The position numbers and the translations under genes are program-made. A stretch of 64,000 nt of DNA, taken from assembly GCA_030789695.1 (NCBI GenBank), contig CM061134.1, forward strand, positions 61,635,334 through 61,699,333. The letters are read 5' to 3'. This document shows, piece after piece, positions 20,819 through 31,553 of the stretch (position 1 is the stretch's first letter; each line of letters starts with the position of its first letter). This DNA is from Scilla litardierei. Taxonomy: Eukaryota; Streptophyta; Magnoliopsida; Asparagales; Asparagaceae. Under the pieces are notes generated by a model. That model did no database searches and had not been told where the DNA came from. It saw nothing but the letters and a program-made list of their open reading frames with translations.

Positions 20819-22744
20819 CTACACTACTGGATTGATATCACCTATAGCAAAAGGCGGATCCAGTATCTTTGCTGGTGCAGGCAATTGCTCTAACTGCTCC
20901 TTCCGTGGCTCTGCCAGGCGCACATGTCCACGGACACCAACGAACTCCAGCAATGCATCCTCCAGCATTCCCACAAGGACTCCACCTGTACGCTGCAGAG
21001 AATAGGTTGCATCAGTTCGTCGCAAAAAATTCACCCTCGTAATAAAAGTATCCCAAAGAGGATAGTCTATAGAAATATATAGAATAAATAATGGTGGACG
21101 ATACTTCCCTGAAAATAATCCAATATCCTCATGTGCTGTGATAGCTGTCTCCATGGTGTCCCCTCTAAGCTGCTCATGTGTATCTGGATCATGGGTGTGG
21201 ACCTCCTCGATAAGCTCGTCAAACTGTGACACGTCCAAGCATACCTCCGGTCCATAATCATATGTATGCTGCAAAAGGTATGACGTGTCAAAAATATCTG
21301 AATCAAAATAAATATCAAATGGAATGCATGATTCAGAAATGGAGTGGGTAAAAATATCTCCCTGAGTGGGAGCAGTAAGCTCTGTGGGATAGTCCTCTGC
21401 GTCAGTGGAAGGATGAGGTGGCTGCGGAAGCTCTAATGGAGGAGGGTAGTGCTCGGGATACTCATGAATGGCTGTGTCCTCGTCCCGATGCACGACCTCC
21501 TCGGTGATAAGCTCTGTCTCCGTGTGTAAGGCCTCCTCAAAAGCATGCTTTGGCTCTGCGAGGTAAATATCATCAATGTCTTCTCCATCTGAATCATCTC
21601 CATCCATCCACTCATCGTATGGACTAGCTGTGTCTGTGGGTGGGGGTGTGGCGACGGTGAAACCCGGCTCTGTAGCAACATGCCATGAGTATCTCATCGC
21701 AGTTCTCTCATCAGAAGTGGTTGCATCTGTGCCTGGTACCGTTGTCTCCTCAGATGTGGAAGCATCAATGTCCTCAGCCTGCCATCCAAGAATCTCATCC
21801 AGATACGCATAAAAATGTGTGGTCCATATAATCACAGCCTCAGCAGAAGGTAGAGGTGGCTGCAGAAGCTCAACTATCGGTGGGCAAGACTCTGGATTTA
21901 TCTGAATGAACTTACCCTCGTCCCAAAGTGCTACCTCCGCAATGCAATGCTCTTGCTCCGCATGTGATGCCTCCTTGTGAACTATCAATGTAGGCTCTCT
22001 CTGGAATGGTGATGCTGGCTGCTCATGTGTGTCAACTTGTGGGGAAGCATCATGTGGAGGGGAATGCCCGCAAGTAATCCGAAAATATAGTCTATCCCCC
22101 TCAAGACTGACATGGATGTCCTCCTCAATTGTTCCTGCAGCTGAAACACGGTTCATAACAAAATCTGCAAATCGTAGCTCAAATGCATCACCTGCTGTAA
22201 TGCTCTCTGAACCGGTGAACCTCACTGACTCCAAGAGACCCTCCAATAATCTCTGAAATCCATCCTCCTCTGGCTGCACTGGTGGCTCAATTTCTGCTTC
22301 CTCCACTATACCTTCGTCCATCCACTCTTCATATGCAACAACTGTATTGTAGGATGTGGGATCGACGGCGGCACATTCTGGCTCTGGTAATATGATTGGA
22401 AATGCTTCTTGCCCATAAGATGAAGGAACAGAACTGATATCTTTGGGAATCATCGCAACTTTAAACATGAGCGCACTCATTTCAAGTTGCCTCTTCACCC
22501 GTTCCAATAGAAGGTTACTCTTTTCAAGCCCGGCTTGCATTTCAACCTGGTGTGCATGCATCTCATCAAAAAAGATCCTTTGTCTCTCATCAAGCTCGGG
22601 CCAGTGCATCTCCTCAAAAAAGTATTCTCCCATCTGAGCACTCTGATCAAAATAGTATTCTCCCGTCTGAGCACTCTGATCAAAATAGTAATCTCCCATC
22701 TGAACACTCTGATCAAAATCTGTGGTCCACGTAGTATAATCCAT
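20819..22744 (-). CDS. Unknown 641-residue retrotransposon protein (gypsy 2)
   Basis: An uninterrupted ORF in the gag position, 165 nt after the PBS. Residues 10-42 are three 11-residue repeats (FDQSAQMGEYY-like), encoded by a 33-bp tandem repeat. Residues ~43-95 are Glu/Leu/Met-rich and probably coiled-coil. The middle is strongly acidic and Pro-rich with an internal duplication: YEEWMDE against YDEWMDG, and CPPIVELLQPPLPS against YPPPLELPQPPHPS. The last ~93 residues form an aromatic-rich domain ending KEQLEQLPAPAKILDPPF, shared with the small ORF of gypsy 1. I see no zinc knuckle, DSG/DTG, RT or integrase motif and no signal peptide. It could be a divergent capsid-like protein. Function unknown. 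Intactness in such decayed surroundings suggests recent activity. Confidence 0.7.
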   Translation of the reverse strand: MDYTTWTTDFDQSVQMGDYYFDQSAQTGEYYFDQSAQMGEYFFEEMHWPELDERQRIFFDEMHAHQVEMQAGLEKSNLLLERVKRQLEMSALMFKVAMIPKDISSVPSSYGQEAFPIILPEPECAAVDPTSYNTVVAYEEWMDEGIVEEAEIEPPVQPEEDGFQRLLEGLLESVRFTGSESITAGDAFELRFADFVMNRVSAAGTIEEDIHVSLEGDRLYFRITCGHSPPHDASPQVDTHEQPASPFQREPTLIVHKEASHAEQEHCIAEVALWDEGKFIQINPESCPPIVELLQPPLPSAEAVIIWTTHFYAYLDEILGWQAEDIDASTSEETTVPGTDATTSDERTAMRYSWHVATEPGFTVATPPPTDTASPYDEWMDGDDSDGEDIDDIYLAEPKHAFEEALHTETELITEEVVHRDEDTAIHEYPEHYPPPLELPQPPHPSTDAEDYPTELTAPTQGDIFTHSISESCIPFDIYFDSDIFDTSYLLQHTYDYGPEVCLDVSQFDELIEEVHTHDPDTHEQLRGDTMETAITAHEDIGLFSGKYRPPLFILYISIDYPLWDTFITRVNFLRRTDATYSLQRTGGVLVGMLEDALLEFVGVRGHVRLAEPRKEQLEQLPAPAKILDPPFAIGDINPVV

Positions 22745-22908
22745 AGCACCTGATCAACAAAGATAAATACCTGGAGAAAAGATATCAGTGGCACAAAAGA
22801 ATATAGAAATGATAATAATGGTGGCGGGGGTGAAAATTTCCTTTTGTTAGTTTTTTTTGTAGTCTAATCAACCTAATTGTGACAAATTGGCACCCAACGG
22901 GAAACACC

Positions 22909-22926
22909 TCCCCGACAACGGCGCCA
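22909..22926 (-). other. Gypsy 2 primer-binding site (tRNA-Asp type)
   Basis: The minus-strand TGGCGCCGTTGTCGGGGA differs by one base from the tRNA-Asp complement and lies 6 nt inside the 5' LTR edge (22933). Confidence 0.85.
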
Positions 22927-23330
22927 AAAACTTGATCGCGCCCCGGATACACGTCCCGGAGCGACGATTGTAGTTTTACCGCAAGCGCACGGCGTAGTGG
23001 CGAGCGGGTATCAAACACGAGGAGGTGGTGTTGGTTCTAATCTATCCTAGGTTGGTTTGACTACAAACGTTTTATTGGTGGAGATGGTTATGGTGTGATG
23101 TAATGGCAATGGTGATGGATGTCGGTGTCGGAGATAGAGAAATCGGTCAGATATCGATTCAAATACAATACAATAAAAGAGTCTAGGGCTAGGGAATCCC
23201 CACTACGGATCGTCATTCGTCATTGTGAATAGTGAATCTCAATATTACTAGGCTTGCGTTGAGGTGAACTAGTCGTAACTGAATAGAGAACCAAGCTCAC
23301 GCTCTCACGCTATTGCCGGTCTATAGCAAA

Positions 23331-23635
23331 CCTAGATTAGAGCCCACTCTCGTACAAACCCTAACCTAAGCCACTAGCATTAGGATCGACATCATTATCC
23401 AACCGCTTCTCGAGCCCACTCTCGTGCAAACTCGAGTCACGATCTAGGTTGTGATAGTTCGTATTCGTCCAATCTCTTGCAAACGAATATTGGTATAGAT
23501 TTACAATTAAAAATCCTAGCTTTGGTCCAATCTCTTGCAAACCAAATCTAGAGAAATCCAATTGTAAATCTAAATCGAATATCTAGGCCTTCCCATCGAT
23601 TAGAATCCAATCTCTTGCAAATCCCAAATCGATGG
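23331..23635 (-). ncRNA. Predicted series of five GAGA-tipped hairpins (gypsy 2, 5' LTR copy)
   Basis: Same layout as 17079-17384. In the hairpin near 23340-23370 the inner stem reads TAC-GTG around GAGA, a G-U wobble where the other LTR has CAC-GTG, so pairing is retained. Confidence 0.55.
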
Positions 23636-24121
23636 AAATCCCTAGCTATCCGTAGTAAATCAATCACAACCTAACCTCCTAGCAATTCTAGCAATTTAGA
23701 AATTCATTCATCACAAATATGAAATTAGATCCATAGGGTTCATCCCCAAACCCTAGAACAACAAATCTACTCTAGCATAGCAATAAGGATATGAGAATCA
23801 ATAGAAATCATTGCTTGCATACAAAAAGATAGAAAAACAAAGATTCAAATAAAAAGAAGAAAATACTTAGCTTGATGAAGATATTCAATCCAAAATACAA
23901 GCTTTTAGATCCAAGAGGGGGCCTAGGGCATGGCCTAACCTCTAAAATAATCCTAAGAAAAACATATGTGGGCTAAGAAAACATAATGGGGATCTTCTCT
24001 AATGGTGGCTAGAAAACCCTTATATAGTCTCCCCAAAACCCTAGCAAATAACCCTAGAAAACCCCTCAAATTCGTGCCCAAAAACAGCCCAAACCGCAAC
24101 TTAAAATCTGGGCCCGCCGCC

Positions 24122-24790
24122 GACTCGGCCGAGTGGAAAATGTGACTCGGCCGAGTGGAAATTCCTGCACTGCAGCGTCAACTTGCAGAAATTCTCCAGA
24201 TTTCATCCGACCTCCGATTGGCGCGTTCTTGGCGGTGTTGGAACCGTCATGAAGTCTACTATCCATAAAAATATGAGAAAAATACTTTGGTTGCTGGAAT
24301 GATAGCAGATTTCAAAAGAGTGGGAGGCTGTCTGAAAATCTGGGCGCTGCGTGTCCTCGGCATCACTCGGCCGAGTGGACTTCTCTACTCGGTCGAGTGG
24401 GCTTCTCTACTCGGCCGAGTGAGCTTCTCTACTCGGCCGAGTGATAGACCCTGTAAAATTCCAGTAAGTCGGGGGTCTTGGGGGGTCTTGGGGGGGTCTG
24501 TCTTCGGAGGTGACTCGGCCGAGTGGCTTTACTCACTCGGTCGAGAGGCATTCGGTACTCGGCATAGTCGGAACAGTCAAAAGCCTGTACATTTCCAGTA
24601 AGTCGGCCTCTTTTGATGGTGGATTTCTCATGCCACTCGGGCGATGCGATCTTCTTACTCGGCCGAGTGGGATATCATCCATCGGCCGAGTGAACGCCCA
24701 ATTCCTTCAGTTGGAGCGTGTTCGGTCTGGTCGGCCGAGCGGTCTTCTTGCTCGGCCGAGTGAGTGCTCCACTCGGCCGAGTGGCATGCT
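24122..24790 (-). repeat. ACTCGGCCGAGT palindrome array (gypsy 2, 5' LTR)
   Basis: Copies of the 12-bp palindrome correspond one to one with the 3' LTR array, with several substitutions inside motifs (for example ACTCGGTCGAGT and CTCGGCATAGTC). Confidence 0.9.
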
Positions 24791-25088
24791 GTAAATGCCC
24801 AATCTTCTCCGTTTCTCCTCCTCATCGCTCCTACAGAGTTCCTTCTTCTTCCACCCGTCTCCCATCACCGAATAGCCCTCAAAAGAGCCTTGTGTGACGC
24901 TCCGGAGTGGGTGCAAGTCCCTTAAGCTCATTTTTGCTCCCGATCGCTCCATATTTCCTGAAATCCGACAAAAACAAGAAATAGTGAAAAGTAACGCAAT
25001 ATCGTCGAATACTCGTGAAAATCACAATATGAACAATCGAAATGGCGTGAAAACATGCAGAAAAAAGGTGTAAAATATGGAGCGATTA

Positions 25089-25734
25089 GCAGGTAAGGAG
25101 CCAGTAGAGGGAAGCCTAAGAATGGTTCCTAGGAGAGTAGGGTCAAGCCTGATATGGGTCCCCTGAACAACTGTGTCAATCTCCCCGTGTTATTATACTC
25201 ATCGCGAATGCGGTTGGCATAAAATAGTTTGGCAAGGAAGGGATATGCACGAGGGGAGTCGATATGAGAGAATCGAAAAAGATCACCCAAATGGGTCAAC
25301 AAGAGAATCTCTGAAAGTCTCTCAGCAGTGAAGGCCTGAAACATAATGAATCGCTCACGCAGGAGCTTGATCCCTAGCATAGCATGGAATTTTTCCAGAC
25401 AAGCATCGTCTCGGCAAATATGAATTATAGAATCCGCAGGAGGAGGCACGGGAGGATTTTGGCCTTGGGTAGAAGCAGGAATAGGCTCGGGGTGGGTGTC
25501 AGCAGCCAACCGAGTCGGTTCAGCCTCAGCGATAGGCTAATTGATGCTTGAGGAGAGGCTCAATGTAGGCTTCTTCTTGGAGGAAGAAGAAGGGGAATAG
25601 GAAGCCGAAACGTCGGAGGGAGGATCTGGATGCTTGGTGCATGCTCTATGGGGTATCTTGGATTTGGCAGTAGTAGGCTTAGGTTTACTAGGTTGTCAAG
25701 GAGCAACGGCCTTCCCTTTGGTCTTGGGAGCCAT
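25089..25734 (-). pseudogene. Copia A env-like ORF, N-terminal part
   Basis: An ATG at 25734 (minus) opens a basic start (MAPKTKGKAVAP). A Pro/Ser-rich segment follows, then a globular segment within 25129-25509 containing LGIKLLRERFIMFQAF and SHIDSPRAYPFLAKLFY. Premature stops occur near 25695, 25535 and 25129. The reading continues after the gypsy 2 insertion into 16681-16607. A basic-start protein placed after RNase H fits the Sirevirus third ORF (env-like or putative plant transposon domain). Its role is not established. Confidence 0.6.
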
Positions 25735-26699
25735 TGCATGAATCAAAAAATATGAAAGTAACGATCGAACGAAATGAAAATAAAAAAGGATACCTAATTC
25801 GCGATGATCGACGGAGAAGGAGACAACCGAAACTCTTAATTGGAAGATGGGAAGTGAGATCGGTGACTAGAGCTACGAATCGACGAAGAAATCGACATCA
25901 ACAGTCAGAATTCGAAGGAGGGAGACGAGGGAAGTCGAGTCGGATGATAGAGAATATAACTGAAGAAATCGTCGGCCCTCGAGATTATATGATGGGGGTC
26001 AAAAGAAGCTGGGCCATTGGATCGAGAAATTGACGGCTCAGATCAAGTTAATGAACCGCCACAAAGTTGACAGTCGACTGATGAACAATCGTCAGTCGAC
26101 TGGTCGATAGGATAGAGATCAGCTTGGGTTGACAGATAGTCGACTATTGAGTAACTCACAGTTGCCTCTCGAATAGACAGTCGATTGTAACTTACACATT
26201 AGTCGTCTGACAGAGAATCAAAAATTATGATGATTAAATAGAGACACCAAAGATTTGGACATGCGCCTGATGACCAAATTGCAGTCGCCTGTCGCACAGA
26301 CAGTTGACTGGAAAATATTAATCAGTCGCCTGTGTGAAAAAAATCAGTTTGCTATAAGGAAAAGTTGAGTTGGGCAGTCGATTGTCGAAGGAATGACAGT
26401 CGTCTGTCCTGGTCCAAAAATGCACAGTGAGGTTAAAATCCAGAGGATAGGGACAACTCACCCTAGGACCTAAACTCTAACTCAAATCTAATCAAGAAAT
26501 CAATATCAAAATATTATAGATTAACGTACAAAACTCGTAAATTAATCCAAACAATCGAAATCATCAAAATCTCAAATACTTTCCTTAAAACAAATATATG
26601 TGAAACATGTATTTTATCAAAGCAAGAGAGATAACAATGATGATATGAGTTCAAACATGATATAACATGAAAATATGAACTCATACAATTCAGATTCAC
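25735..26699 (-). other. Copia A spacer between pol and env-like ORF
   Basis: Non-coding. It includes the palindromic-motif array at 26060-26420. An ORF on the plus strand at 25734-26033 is basic and low in information and is not supported. Confidence 0.6.
26060..26420 (-). repeat. Internal copia A palindromic-motif array
   Basis: About ten copies of CAGTCGACTG- or CAGTCGCCTG-type motifs (for example near 26070, 26093, 26146 and 26283), outside the LTRs, between pol and the extra ORF. Motif sequence and spacing match the LTR arrays of the same element. Confidence 0.8.
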
Positions 26700-27536
26700 C
26701 CATAATATCTAATTCTCCACGCAACCTTACAAATGAATCTTCTTTAAGAGGTTTAGTGAAGATGTCAACATTTGTTTTTGGGTTTCAATGTAATCTAAGA
26801 TGATGTCCTTCTTAGCTACATGATCATTAATAAAGTGGTGTCTCACATCTATGTGTTAAGTATGGGAGTGATGTACCGGATTCTTGGAAAGACAAATAGC
26901 ACTTTGGTTATCAACCATAATAGGGCAAATATCACAATTGACACCATAGTCTTTAAGTGTGTGTCTCATCCAAATAACTTGTGCACATGCAAGACCCGCA
27001 GCAATATATTCCGCTTCAGTCGTGGACAATGATACCAAGTTCCGTTTCTTAGAAAACCAAGAAACTAGGGAATTTCCTAGAAAATGGTAAGTGCCACTAG
27101 TACTCTTCCTATCGGATTTGCATCTGGCAACGTCGGCATCACTATATGAGATTAACTCATATGTGCTAGACTTCGAGTAAAGCAACCCATAATATAGTGA
27201 ATGATTGATGTAATGAAAAATTTGTTTAACCGCAATCAGGCGTGACTCTTTAGGTGTATCTTGATATCTAGCACAAAGACATACGGAAAACATAATATTG
27301 GGCATACTAGCGGTTAAGTAAAGGAAGCTACCAATCATACATCGATATAGACAAACGTCTACATCTTTTGCGTTCTCATCCTTGTGTAGATGGGTTGTTG
27401 TACTCATGGGAGTCCTTTTGCTTGAAGACGATTCCATCCCGAATCGTTTGATAAGCTTCCAGTGTACTTTGTTTGATGTATGAAAGTCCAATCCTTCATT
27501 TGCCGAATTTGTAGTCCAAGGAAGAGTTGAGCTCAC
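26700..27536 (-). pseudogene. Copia A RNase H and RT C-terminal region (decayed)
   Basis: Minus-strand reading from 27536 gives the copia RT thumb (FGMESSSSKRTPMST, LTASMPNIMFSVCLCARYQ) and RNase H (YSDADVARCKSDRKSTSG, SLSTTEAEYIAAG, VDNQSAICLSKNPVHH). It stops at 26856 where copia B continues TKHI. Relative to the copia B copy, D-Y-A-G in the RNase H start is D-V-A-R. The coding beyond 26856 to about 26700 is recognisable but out of frame. Non-functional. Confidence 0.85.
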
Positions 27537-28263
27537 CCATATGGCTCATTTCGAATTCATCCTTCATAGACTTAGAAAAGTCTTGGCAAAAATTAAAGTT
27601 AGTAGAACCAGATATTATATTGTCTACATAAGCTTGAATTAATAGGATGTCATTTTCATAATCTTTAATGAAAAGAGTTGAATCAACTTCACCCATTTTA
27701 AAACCTAAATCCAAAAGAAAGGTTTTGAGTCGATCATACCAAGCTCCTCAACCCATATAACGCTTTCTTAAGTTTGAAAACATGGTTTGGAAAATTTTCA
27801 TGAATGAAACCAGGGAGTTGAGAAACATAAACTTCTTCATTAACAATACCATTTAAAAATGCACTTTTAACATCCATTTGAAACAACTTAAAATTTTTCT
27901 GGGATGCAAAAGATAAAAGCAATCTAATAGCTTCTAATCTAGCTACAGACGCAAATGATTCTTCGAAATTAATACATTCTTCTTGCTGATAGCCTTGAGC
28001 TACTAACCTTGCTTTATTCCTTGTGATGACCTCGTTCTCATTGGTCTTGTTCTTAAAAATCCACTTGGTCCTAATCACTTGGTGACCACTTGGAAGAGGA
28101 ACGAGCTCCCAAACTTCATTTCTCTCAAATTGCATGAGCTCTTCTTCCATGCAACTATCCAAGAGCTATCTTCACACGCTTCTTGGATGTTCTTTGGCTC
28201 AATGGTAGAAACAAATGCACATTGAGAGAATTCATAAATTCTTGGCCTCGTTCGAACACCCAC
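27496..28263 (-). pseudogene. Copia A reverse transcriptase (decayed)
   Basis: 27734-28162 encodes the RT start: [28 protein letters not shown] [21 protein letters not shown] and [10 protein letters not shown]. 27496-27714 carries the catalytic region, but the expected YVDD reads YVDN, with DNIISGST after it. A frameshift separates the two around 27725 (Gly-Leu-Arg-Gln region). The acidic-residue loss and frame breaks mean the enzyme is dead. Confidence 0.85.
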
Positions 28264-29148
28264 ACCAATATCTCCAATAATTTGGTCATGGAGGTGATTA
28301 CGAACGGTTGGATAAGCTTTGGGAATCCCTGCATCACTTGGAACATTTTCAACAATTTCATTAGTATTGTTAGTCTCAATAATAGAATCATTGATTTTAA
28401 CATTACTAAGAGAATCGCATAAAACATCTACACTATCATCAACAACATAAGGAAAATCAAAATCTTCGTAAAATGATAAGTGTAGTGATTCCTCGATCGT
28501 TGAAGAGGTTTTGATGTATATCCGGTAGGCTTTGCTATCTGTGGAATATCTAACAAAAGTTCCTTCATCGGATCTAGGCTCAAATTTATCTAAGTTGCCA
28601 AAGGTTTTCTTGATTTACATTTTGAACCAAAAACTTGAAAATATTTAGCTTGTGGCTTTTTATCATAAAATAACTCAAAACAAGTTCTGTTCGTCCGAGG
28701 TCTCACTAGGATCTTATTAAGCACATAACATGCCGTGTGCACTGACTCCGCCCAAAATTGTAGTCCAAGATGACTATCATGAAGCATGGTACATGCACAC
28801 TCAATTAGGATCATATTCTTTCTATCTACAACACCATTTTGTGGTGGTGTGCGAGGAAAAGAAAAATTATGAGTAATCCCTTTGACATCACAAAACTTGG
28901 TGAAAGTCTCATTCTCAAATTCTCCTCCATGATCACTACGAATAGTGATAATGATGGATCCTAAGAAATTTTGAATCTTCTTTGCAAATATAGTAAACTC
29001 TTCAAAAGCTTCATTCTTATTGGTTAAAAATGAAACCCAAGTAAATCTAGAGAATTCGTCAACGACAACTAATCCATAATGAGCATTACCTAAAGAGGCA
29101 GTTCTAGTTGGCCCAAATAAATCTAGATGAAGTAGTTCTAGGGGCCTC
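28264..29148 (-). pseudogene. Copia A integrase core (decayed)
   Basis: In broken frames the minus strand shows the copia integrase: HLDLFGPTRTASLGN (first Asp), RSDHGGEFENE (second Asp) and PPQNGVVDRKNMILIE. In the last motif the usual catalytic Glu of V-E-R-K-N is Asp. 28590-28814 is open and covers the segment after it, ending FQVFGSKC. The remainder to 28264 is the variable linker to RT. It would have inserted the cDNA into the chromosome; now inactive. Confidence 0.8.
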
Positions 29149-30397
29149 TTAGAAGTTATGACCTTCTTTAAGTTTGAAAGATGATTTACTTAGTTTACCT
29201 CTTTGACAAGAATCACAAAAGTTTTTCTTAGTAAAAGCAATTTTCGAAAAACCTTTTACTAGATCATGCTTAGCTAACTTATATAAGTGCTTAAAATGAA
29301 CGTGACCAAAACGACGATGCCATAATAATTGTTCATTTGTATTAGCAACTAGCAATGTTCTATAGTTTTAGGCAAGCTCAAATAATAAATATTTTTACGC
29401 CTAATGCCGGTAAATAAAACATGTGAATCAATATCTACAATTTTACACACACATTCTCCAAATTTAACCCTGTAACCATTGTCACAAAGTTGACTAATGG
29501 AGATAAGGTTATGACATAAACCAATAACTAACTAAATATTTGTAATAAGTGGTTTGGAAGGATTACTGACTTTGCCTACTCCAATGATGGTTCCCTTTTG
29601 ATTATCTCCAAAAGTGACATTTGTACCATCCTTGATGCTAATCACTTCGGGGAGCAATGTGGGATCTCCCGTTATGTGTTTGGAGCAACCACTATCGAGT
29701 ATCCATCCTTTCCTTTTAGAGCCAATATGACTTTTATTGCTCTCTTTCTTTTTTGGGTACCTACATAATATACCATAAGCTCATGATACCCAATTTTTGT
29801 TGGGTCCAAGGGGATTAGGCCTTTGGAAGCCAAGTCCAAGTGGACTTTCGCTTCCTAACATAATTACCACTATCTATTACATCATTAAAATAGGAGTCAA
29901 CATAAGCATTCCTATCATTTAAGCTAGTGTTCTTAGGACCCCAAATTGTGTATGTTTTGGGTGTCCTTTTCCTAGTTGCATGCACAATTGATTGATTTCT
30001 ATGTGGTGCGTGCTTCCTAGGAGCATGAGTTCTAGCATATGAAGATGGAGGTGGATAAACATTGGACATATATGGGTTGTATGCAAACTTAGGAACATGC
30101 ATGTTATATGCAACATATGGAGCATGCATAACATGAGGTGGATGTGCATACATGGAAGAATGATGTGTATGTGCATATGAGCGTGTAGGGGCACGTGCAT
30201 GAGTATTTCTTATGTGTAGGTTTATACGTGTCCATGGGTGTGCAGCATAAAAAGTGTTATTAGTGTCCACTTGTGAAGTAGGAGATTTCCAACGTGGATG
30301 ATGGTTGATGTACATATAAGCATGACCTCTCTTTTGGTTTCCACCCTTAGTGGGGTTTTTGCCAAAAGGAAGAGATTGTGAAGTGGTGGCCTTATTG
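29149..30397 (-). pseudogene. Copia A gag-pol linker with GAG-pre-integrase zinc domain
   Basis: 29149-29355 encodes LLWHRRFGHVHFKHLYKL and CDSCQRGKLSKSSFK, the H-H-C-C GAG-pre-integrase domain. 29356-29815 covers the degraded protease and linker region. 29815-30315 is a His/Pro/Tyr-rich low-complexity segment. The ORF is cut by gypsy 3 at 30398 and continues at 41989. Confidence 0.75.
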
Positions 30398-30710
30398 GTA
30401 GGTGATCACTCCGTATTTTACACCCTTTTTCTGCATGTTTGCATGCCACTTTGATCGCTCATATAGTATTTTTTTCACGATTATTCGACAATATTACGAT
30501 GCTTTTCACGATTTCTTGTTTTTGTCGTATTTCAGGAGATATGGAGCGATTCGGAGTGATTTTGAGATCAAGAGGGTTTGCACCCACTCCGGAGTTTCAC
30601 CCGAGGATCTTTTGAGGGTTATTCGGCGATGGAAGACACGTGGGAGAAGAAAGATCGTCGTAGGAGCGACGAGGAAGCGAAAAGACGAAGATTGGGCCTT
30701 TGCAGCATCT

Positions 30711-31080
30711 CACTCGGCCGAGTGAACCACCCACTCGGCCGAGCAAGAAGACCACTCGGCCGACCGGACCGGACACGCATCAACTGAAGAAAATAGGCGT
30801 GCACTCGGCCGAGTGACGATAGTCCACTCGGCCGAGCATGGAAGTCTACTCGCCCGAGTGGCACGAGAACATACGCTTCAAAAACGACCGACTTACTGTT
30901 ATTTTACAGGCTTTTCAGAGCTTCCACTCGGCCGAGCCAGAATTGCCCCTCGGCCGAGTGAGTAAATCGACTCGGCCGAGTCACCTTCCAAAGACATACC
31001 CCCAAAATCCCGAACTTACTGTTAATGTACAGGGTTTGTCACTCGACCGAGTGACACTTGTCACTCGGCCGAGTGAGCCT
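30711..31080 (+). repeat. ACTCGGCCGAGT palindrome array (gypsy 3, 5' LTR)
   Basis: About eleven copies of ACTCGGCCGAGT or one-base variants, spaced 10-60 bp apart, 310-680 bp from the LTR start. Confidence 0.9.
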
Positions 31081-31553
31081 ACCCGCCTGTAGCGTAAACT
31101 GCGATTTTTGAGCTGCGCAGGGGCATTTTTGTCACGAATTTCTGGGCGATTTTGAGGGGTATTTAAACCCAGTTTTTGCCCTAGTTAGAGAGAGCTTTTT
31201 GATACTTTTTGCAGCCTTTTTAGATAGCTTTTTAGGGAATTAGATTTAGGGCTTTTTGGAGATTAGAAAGGAGATTTTGTTGGATGCTATTGGGTTCTTA
31301 TTGGTTTGTCTCTTTTCTCATTAAAAACTCCATTTTTGTTATTGATTTCTCTATTGCAATGATTTGTGCTGAATTTTCTATTGAATTTCTTATGAATTGC
31401 ATGATGAAAGTGAGTAGTTCTATTGCCCTAGGGCATAGGGATGAACCCTATGAACCCTATTTCTAATTTGTGATGAATTGGTGAAATTGTTGCTAGAATT
31501 GATTAGGGTTAGGTTGGGATTGATAAATTACGGATAGCTAGGGATTCATATTG

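Larger units (their letters stand above)
16682..25088 (-). mobile_element. Gypsy 2: non-autonomous Athila-like LTR element with a novel intact ORF
   Basis: LTRs at 22933-25088 (5') and 16682-18826 (3') are about 2.15 kb. Flanking duplications are GCAGG at 16677-16681 and 25089-25093, a perfect match. The LTR end at 25088 reads GATTA where GATCA is expected (one transition). A tRNA-Asp-type PBS and a GGGGGATTT PPT are present. The LTRs belong to the same family as gypsy 3 (palindromes, hairpins, ends). The interior encodes a single 641-codon ORF with no gag, RT or integrase match that I can see. Confidence 0.9.
22933..25088 (-). repeat. Gypsy 2 5' LTR
   Basis: Direct repeat of 16682-18826 with few differences, including an extra GGTCTTGGG near 24480. 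It contains the hairpin series (23331-23635) and the palindrome array (24122-24790). Confidence 0.9.

Noticed and set aside
25734..26033. 99-codon Arg-rich plus-strand ORF
   Set aside because: It lies in the spacer of a minus-strand element. Composition is low-complexity, with no match and no second copy.
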